The position numbers and the translations under genes are program-made. A stretch of DNA of 64,000 bases. It comes from Enoplosus armatus (taxonomy: Eukaryota > Chordata > Actinopteri > Centrarchiformes > Enoplosidae). The DNA lies in assembly GCF_043641665.1 (NCBI RefSeq), contig NC_092190.1, forward strand, positions 24,816,010-24,880,009, in the 5' to 3' direction. Position 1 is the stretch's first letter. The number at the start of each line of letters is the position of its first letter. Positions 33,285-64,000 of this stretch are shown here, one piece after another. Under the pieces are notes generated by a model. That model was not told where the DNA came from. It did not search any database and saw nothing but the letters and a program-made list of their open reading frames with translations.

Positions 33285-34262
33285 GGTCGAGACACACAAG
33301 GACCCCCTTCAGTTCGCCTATCAGCCCCGACTTGGAGTGGAGGATGCTGATCTACCTGCTCAACCGCGTCTACGCCCACCTGGATAAGCCGGCGAGCACT
33401 GTGAGAGTCATGTTTTTTGACTTCTCCAGTGCGTTCAACACCATCCGCCCGGCTCTACTGGGTGAGAAACTGGCGGAGTTGCAGGTGGATGCCCCCCTCA
33501 TGTCCTGGATTGTCACCTGACTGGCAGACCACAGTATGTGCGCTTACAACACTGTGTGTCAGACAGAGTGGTCAGCAACACCGGGGCCCCGCAGGGGACT
33601 GTCCTCTCTCCCTTCCTCTTCACCGCCTACACCACGGACTTCAGCTACTGCACTGAGACCTGCCATCTTCAGAAGTTTTCTGACGACTCAGCGATAGTTG
33701 GATGTATCAGCAAAGGTGATGAGGAGGAGTACAGGGCTGCTGTGGAGAACTTTGTCACATGGTGCGAGCAGAACCACCTGCAGCTCAACGTGACAAAGAC
33801 AAAGGAACTGACTGTTGATCTGAGGAGGACCAAGGCGCCGATGACCCCTGTTTCCATCCAGGGGGTCAGTGTGGACATTGTAGAGGACTACAAGTACCTG
33901 GGAGTTCACATAGACAATAAACTGGACTGGGTAAAGAACACTAATGCTCTCTACAGGAAGGGCCAGAGCCGTCTCTATTTTCTGAGGCGGCTGAGATCCT
34001 TCAACATCTGCCGGACTATGCTGAGGATGTTCTATGAGTCTGTGGTGGCCAGTGCTATCCTCTATGCTGTTGCATGCTGGGGCAGCAGGCTGAGGGTGGC
34101 GGACTCCAACAGACTCAATGAACTGATCCGCGCAAGGCCAGTGACGTTGTGGGGGTGCAGCTGGACTCTGGATTCTCTGGAGCCGTTCACACTGAGTAGT
34201 GGCCTGACACCGTCCCAGGGTTTGAGTCTGTTAAGGTCTGACCTAACAGACGGCAGAAGTTG
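33285..34262 (+). pseudogene. Broken LINE reverse transcriptase (CR1/L2/Rex-like non-LTR)
   Basis: The reading frame carries FFDFSSAFNTIRP (fingers/palm), NTGAPQGTVLSPFLF (the PQG motif), a degraded active site FSDDSAIVG (F-S-D-D in place of F/Y-A-D-D) and the conserved region YKYLGVHIDNKLDW. A TGA and frame shift fall near 33519, and the frame is scrambled again from about 34125. The N-terminal endonuclease part is missing. It is therefore a 5'-truncated, dead copy. Clade placement is by motif only. Confidence 0.85.
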
Positions 34263-35379
34263 TTGTCTTCTTTAACAGGTTTGATTTTAATATTGGCAGC
34301 AACAGACTTCCATCACAAACAGTAAATGTTGGCTGCAGATCTGAGTCACTATTCTTTAAGAAAAACACTCCAAGGAGTCTTATCAAAAATGTGTGCCTTT
34401 AAAAACGAATATTTGCTGATTGAATATCAATATCAAATCAGGCTCAAAGGTAAACACGACAGGTTCATGACGTCGGGACATCACACGCCACAGCAGCTCT
34501 TTAGTTTTGTGATAAATTTATTTGGTATCTGTGAGTAACTACAGTCGTAGTGTTCTCATACATGTCATCTGCAGTTCATCAAACTGATATATATTTATAA
34601 AAATTAGAGAAATATAATCTACATACATCTAATACAAAAGCAAATCAGTCTAGGAGTGAGTCCACTGCTTGGTTTAGTGAGAGGGGGGGGGTTAATTGTG
34701 ACAAATTAAGTGCTGACGAGAAGATCTCCAAGAAGACGGATGCTCAAATGATGATATTATAATAATGAATCTGTGCATTAAATAAGTCTAAAAATAAAAC
34801 ATTCTTAAAAACAAACAACCACCAAACACACAAACAGGTTTCAACAGCAACATGGGGTAATGCAGATCACACACAAACACGCCTGTGAAGTTTAAAGAAG
34901 TCTCTTTGGTTTCTGGTTGAAAACTGAATCAGCCCCTTAAAGCCTTTAAATAAATGTTTAAAGCACAAACAAACAGCTGGAATGTGGCAAAAAAACGACG
35001 ACTTCGACATCAGCGTGAACACGTGAACTCAAATCACATCCGGGTTCCACCAGACTCACTGAGGGGATACAGGTCCTGTTACTAAAGCTGCTGTTGGAGG
35101 GATTTTAACTTCAAACATTTATAGTGTTTTCAGAAAACTAGACGGAGACGATCACTTTGAACCAAATCATCGAACATTTCTAATCACTTGTTGTGTTGAA
35201 GGTTCACAGAGAAAAAACCACGATGTTCTTCTGACTCACAAAGTGACATGTTAGAAAGGTTTTCCTTCCTCACGTGATATTCAATATTACAGAACAACAA
35301 ACTGTAAATAGTGACATTTGCAGAAATATTTCATTTGCACTGATTTGTGCAATGTCTCATATTTAAGAGATCTCTATCT

Positions 35380-35640
35380 TGTAATTATAAAATGAAAAGA
35401 TCTGTATGAAAACGAATGCGATGCTAACGATGCTAAGTCATAAGTACGAGAGAAGTATCTCATAATTACGGGATCGTATGTCAGCTTTGCGAGATACAAT
35501 CTAATTATGAGATAAACATCTTGAAATTATGAAGTACAGAAGGGATAAGATGTTGTAATTATGGGGGTTTTATCTTCTAACTATGAGACGCCAAGTCATA
35601 TTTACAAGATACATAACGTCATAATTATGAGAAAATTTTG
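35380..35640 (+). repeat. Decayed AT-rich TAATTATGAGATA repeat
   Basis: Several imperfect copies of CATAATTATGAGATA-like words, related to the block at 2250-2665 in the opposite sense. No coding signal. Confidence 0.45.
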
Positions 35641-36721
35641 AACAATGTGAAGACAGTGTGCTTCCGTACAAATGACTAATATTCATTAACTGCAGTTTTG
35701 CCTCCATACGGAGTTTAAGAGACATGACATCGTAAATCCTCAAAATGTCCTCCCAAAACTCACCTGTGGACTGTGTTTACTTTCAAAAGCCCATTCTGGG
35801 ACTTTTAGGGGCATTTTAACAAAATTAGGGAGAACATCTTTCAGTGCTAACAAACTTCTTTTAAGGCAGCCAAAAGGAAAATGACTTATTTTGTCCCACA
35901 ACATGACAAATGTCTGGTAGAGAAACTTTGTATCACCCAGACTGTCATTAAAACTCAGCGTGTTGCTTTAAGGCTAACAACGTAAGGCGGAGGTGACGTT
36001 AGCTTGAAGATGGTTTTAGAGTAAAACTGCTGTCGAAGTCAAAAATACAAACAAGACGGAAAGAAAAGTGCTCAAACAGAAGAACCAAACTGACATTCAA
36101 CATTTCTCAGCTGAACACATCAGATGCAAACGGGGAGCAGCTAGATTATAGACTAAAAAATGGGTTATCGTTATATAATTTATCTTCATCACTGTCATCA
36201 TTCTGGTTCTCACCCCGAGCCTTACATTGACACAGTTGGGTCACATTAGCATTAAGGCACCTGGTGGCAACATTAGTAAGGGTGACATTAGTTAGCTGTC
36301 TGAAATGAGTTCTAGTGAGGTTTAATACCCAGCAGTATCAGGATGATGAGTTTATCAGTAAAATCTGGATCATCTTTAGGTGATACATGTCATTTTCATC
36401 CCTCTTGTCTTCACCACACCGTTAGCTGCAGTGCTAACATGCTAAACGACTTCTAGATGTCTTTTTGCTTGATGTCTGGAGTTGTTAGCTACCTGGAGCT
36501 TTTTAACTCTTCTCACAGGGAGCCACTTTATTGTTAGGTGACCCAACTCTGTGAATATAAAGCTCTGTTCATCTCTGCCTTCATCATCCTTCCTCTTCAC
36601 TGCTTCCACCATACCATCTCCTTCCTCACCTGGACTCCCACAGGGAGTAGGTCTGGTTCACATACAGTACATGTTTCATGGTTTAGTCATACAGAGAGTC
36701 CCTGCAACAACAACAACAACA

Positions 36722-36769
36722 ACTACAGCTCCCATGAGTCTTTGGTGGAGGGGCCCTGGGAGCTGTAGC
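36722..36769 (+). mobile_element. 48-bp hairpin made of the two ACTACA-element ends
   Basis: ACTACAGCTCCCATGAG on the left and CCCTGGGAGCTGTAGCT on the right are inverted and nearly touch. They match the ends of the elements at 16064 and 18793 with the interior lost. A CAA run (36706-36721) abuts the left side. Confidence 0.55.
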
Positions 36770-36931
36770 TGAATGTTATTTGTTATAGTCATATTTCATT
36801 AGCATTAGATTGTACTTCAGGACTAGCATGTGTCCTACTAGCAGCTCTTCATCAATGTATTTCCTCATAAAGAGCTGAGACGTGATGCTGGGAGTTTTTT
36901 GTCCAGATCATAATTCGGAGATACAACAATG

Positions 36932-36942
36932 TTTATTTTATT
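36932..36942 (-). terminator. Candidate mylk polyadenylation signal (two overlapping AATAAA)
   Basis: Two overlapping AATAAA hexamers on the minus strand lie about 565 bp past the mylk stop. Another AATAAA lies at about 36528-36533. The choice is inference. Confidence 0.3.
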
Positions 36943-37504
36943 AGCATTCAATAACGACAACTCCAACACTTCTTAGACATTGTACTGCTGTATAAAATAT
37001 AATGGGAGCTGTGGTTAGCATGTTGAAGCTCCCTCTGGAGATAAACAAACAACAGCTTCTGATCTTTAGATATTCAAATATTATCTAAGAATGGACAGAG
37101 AACCCAAGTGTCCTGTTTCAATTATACGTCTTTAAGATAGAGCAATGAAATAAACTCCAAGAGGAAACACAGTAATGAATAAATGCTAGCCTGAGAGGGG
37201 CGGGGCTTCTGTGTGTTCTGGGGCGTCAGGTGGGCAGGGCTTAGCACACAGCATGATACAGGTAAGACTAAAGGACTCACTAAAGGAGATTAAGTTTCTG
37301 TCATGAATAAAGAAAACGAGGTTGGACTGAGGACTGGATACTGTTTTTTTAAATAATGGTCTATGCTCATCACAAGCCCCGCCCACCTGCTCCTCCAATA
37401 GCAACACAATCTGTTATCTGTGGGTAAGTTTGTCCTGCTCAGGTCTGACAGGCTGAAGAGGAGCACCACCTCCTTTTCCTGTGGGAGTCCAGACCAACAC
37501 TGCT

Positions 37505-64000
<26,496 letters not shown>

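Larger units (their letters stand above)
30796..37504. other. Intergenic: olfactory receptor 5' side to mylk 3' end
   Basis: Holds an AAT run (31758-31790), a stepwise-type repeat copy (31935-32340), an ACAAAC run (32654-32680), a broken LINE (33285-34262), a decayed AT-rich repeat (35380-35640) and a 48-bp hairpin (36722-36769). The part nearest 37504 is probably mylk 3' UTR. No other coding region was recognised. Confidence 0.6.

Overview
This window is nuclear DNA of a vertebrate, almost certainly an acanthomorph (spiny-rayed) teleost fish. The genes are split by GT-AG introns, and the encoded proteins match vertebrate families exon by exon. The non-coding DNA is full of long CA, GA and CTGT tracts, minisatellites, and short interspersed repeats typical of fish genomes. 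All four protein genes lie on the minus strand. There are no operons, CRISPR arrays, plasmid-type origins or bacterial genes.

Layout from left to right. (1) Positions 1-10644 hold the first ten coding exons (392 codons) of TSPEAR, a secreted protein with an N-terminal thrombospondin/laminin-G domain followed by EAR repeats. Its 3' end lies beyond the left edge. (2) Positions 10645-20817 are intergenic. They hold an 82-unit 20-bp minisatellite, a long GA tract, an AGAC tract and two copies of a small inverted-end element. (3) Positions 20818-28723 hold a complete six-exon UBE2G2 gene (165 aa), an ERAD ubiquitin-conjugating enzyme. (4) Positions 29830-30795 hold an intact single-exon olfactory receptor (321 aa). 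(5) Positions 30796-37504 are intergenic, with a broken LINE reverse-transcriptase copy on the plus strand. (6) From 37505 to the right edge are the last 19 coding exons (784 codons plus stop) of a smooth-muscle-type myosin light chain kinase (MYLK). They encode Ig, Ig, FN3, kinase, calmodulin-binding and C-terminal Ig (telokin) parts and an acidic tail. Its 5' part lies beyond the right edge.

The four genes show no functional link. TSPEAR next to UBE2G2 matches the order in the human 21q22.3 region, whereas human MYLK is on 3q21, so the window spans an evolutionary breakpoint with an olfactory receptor at the junction.

I see no new multi-gene system. The most unusual structures are in the MYLK introns. 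There is a 9-bp minisatellite with a 243-bp higher-order period. A 271-bp tandem duplication has triplicated the 3' splice site of the telokin/calmodulin-binding exon. Several splice acceptors are made of TG repeats or a pure C tract, and the stop codon lies inside an AATAAA. All exon boundaries were worked out by hand from reading frame, splice consensus and family similarity. No database search was run.
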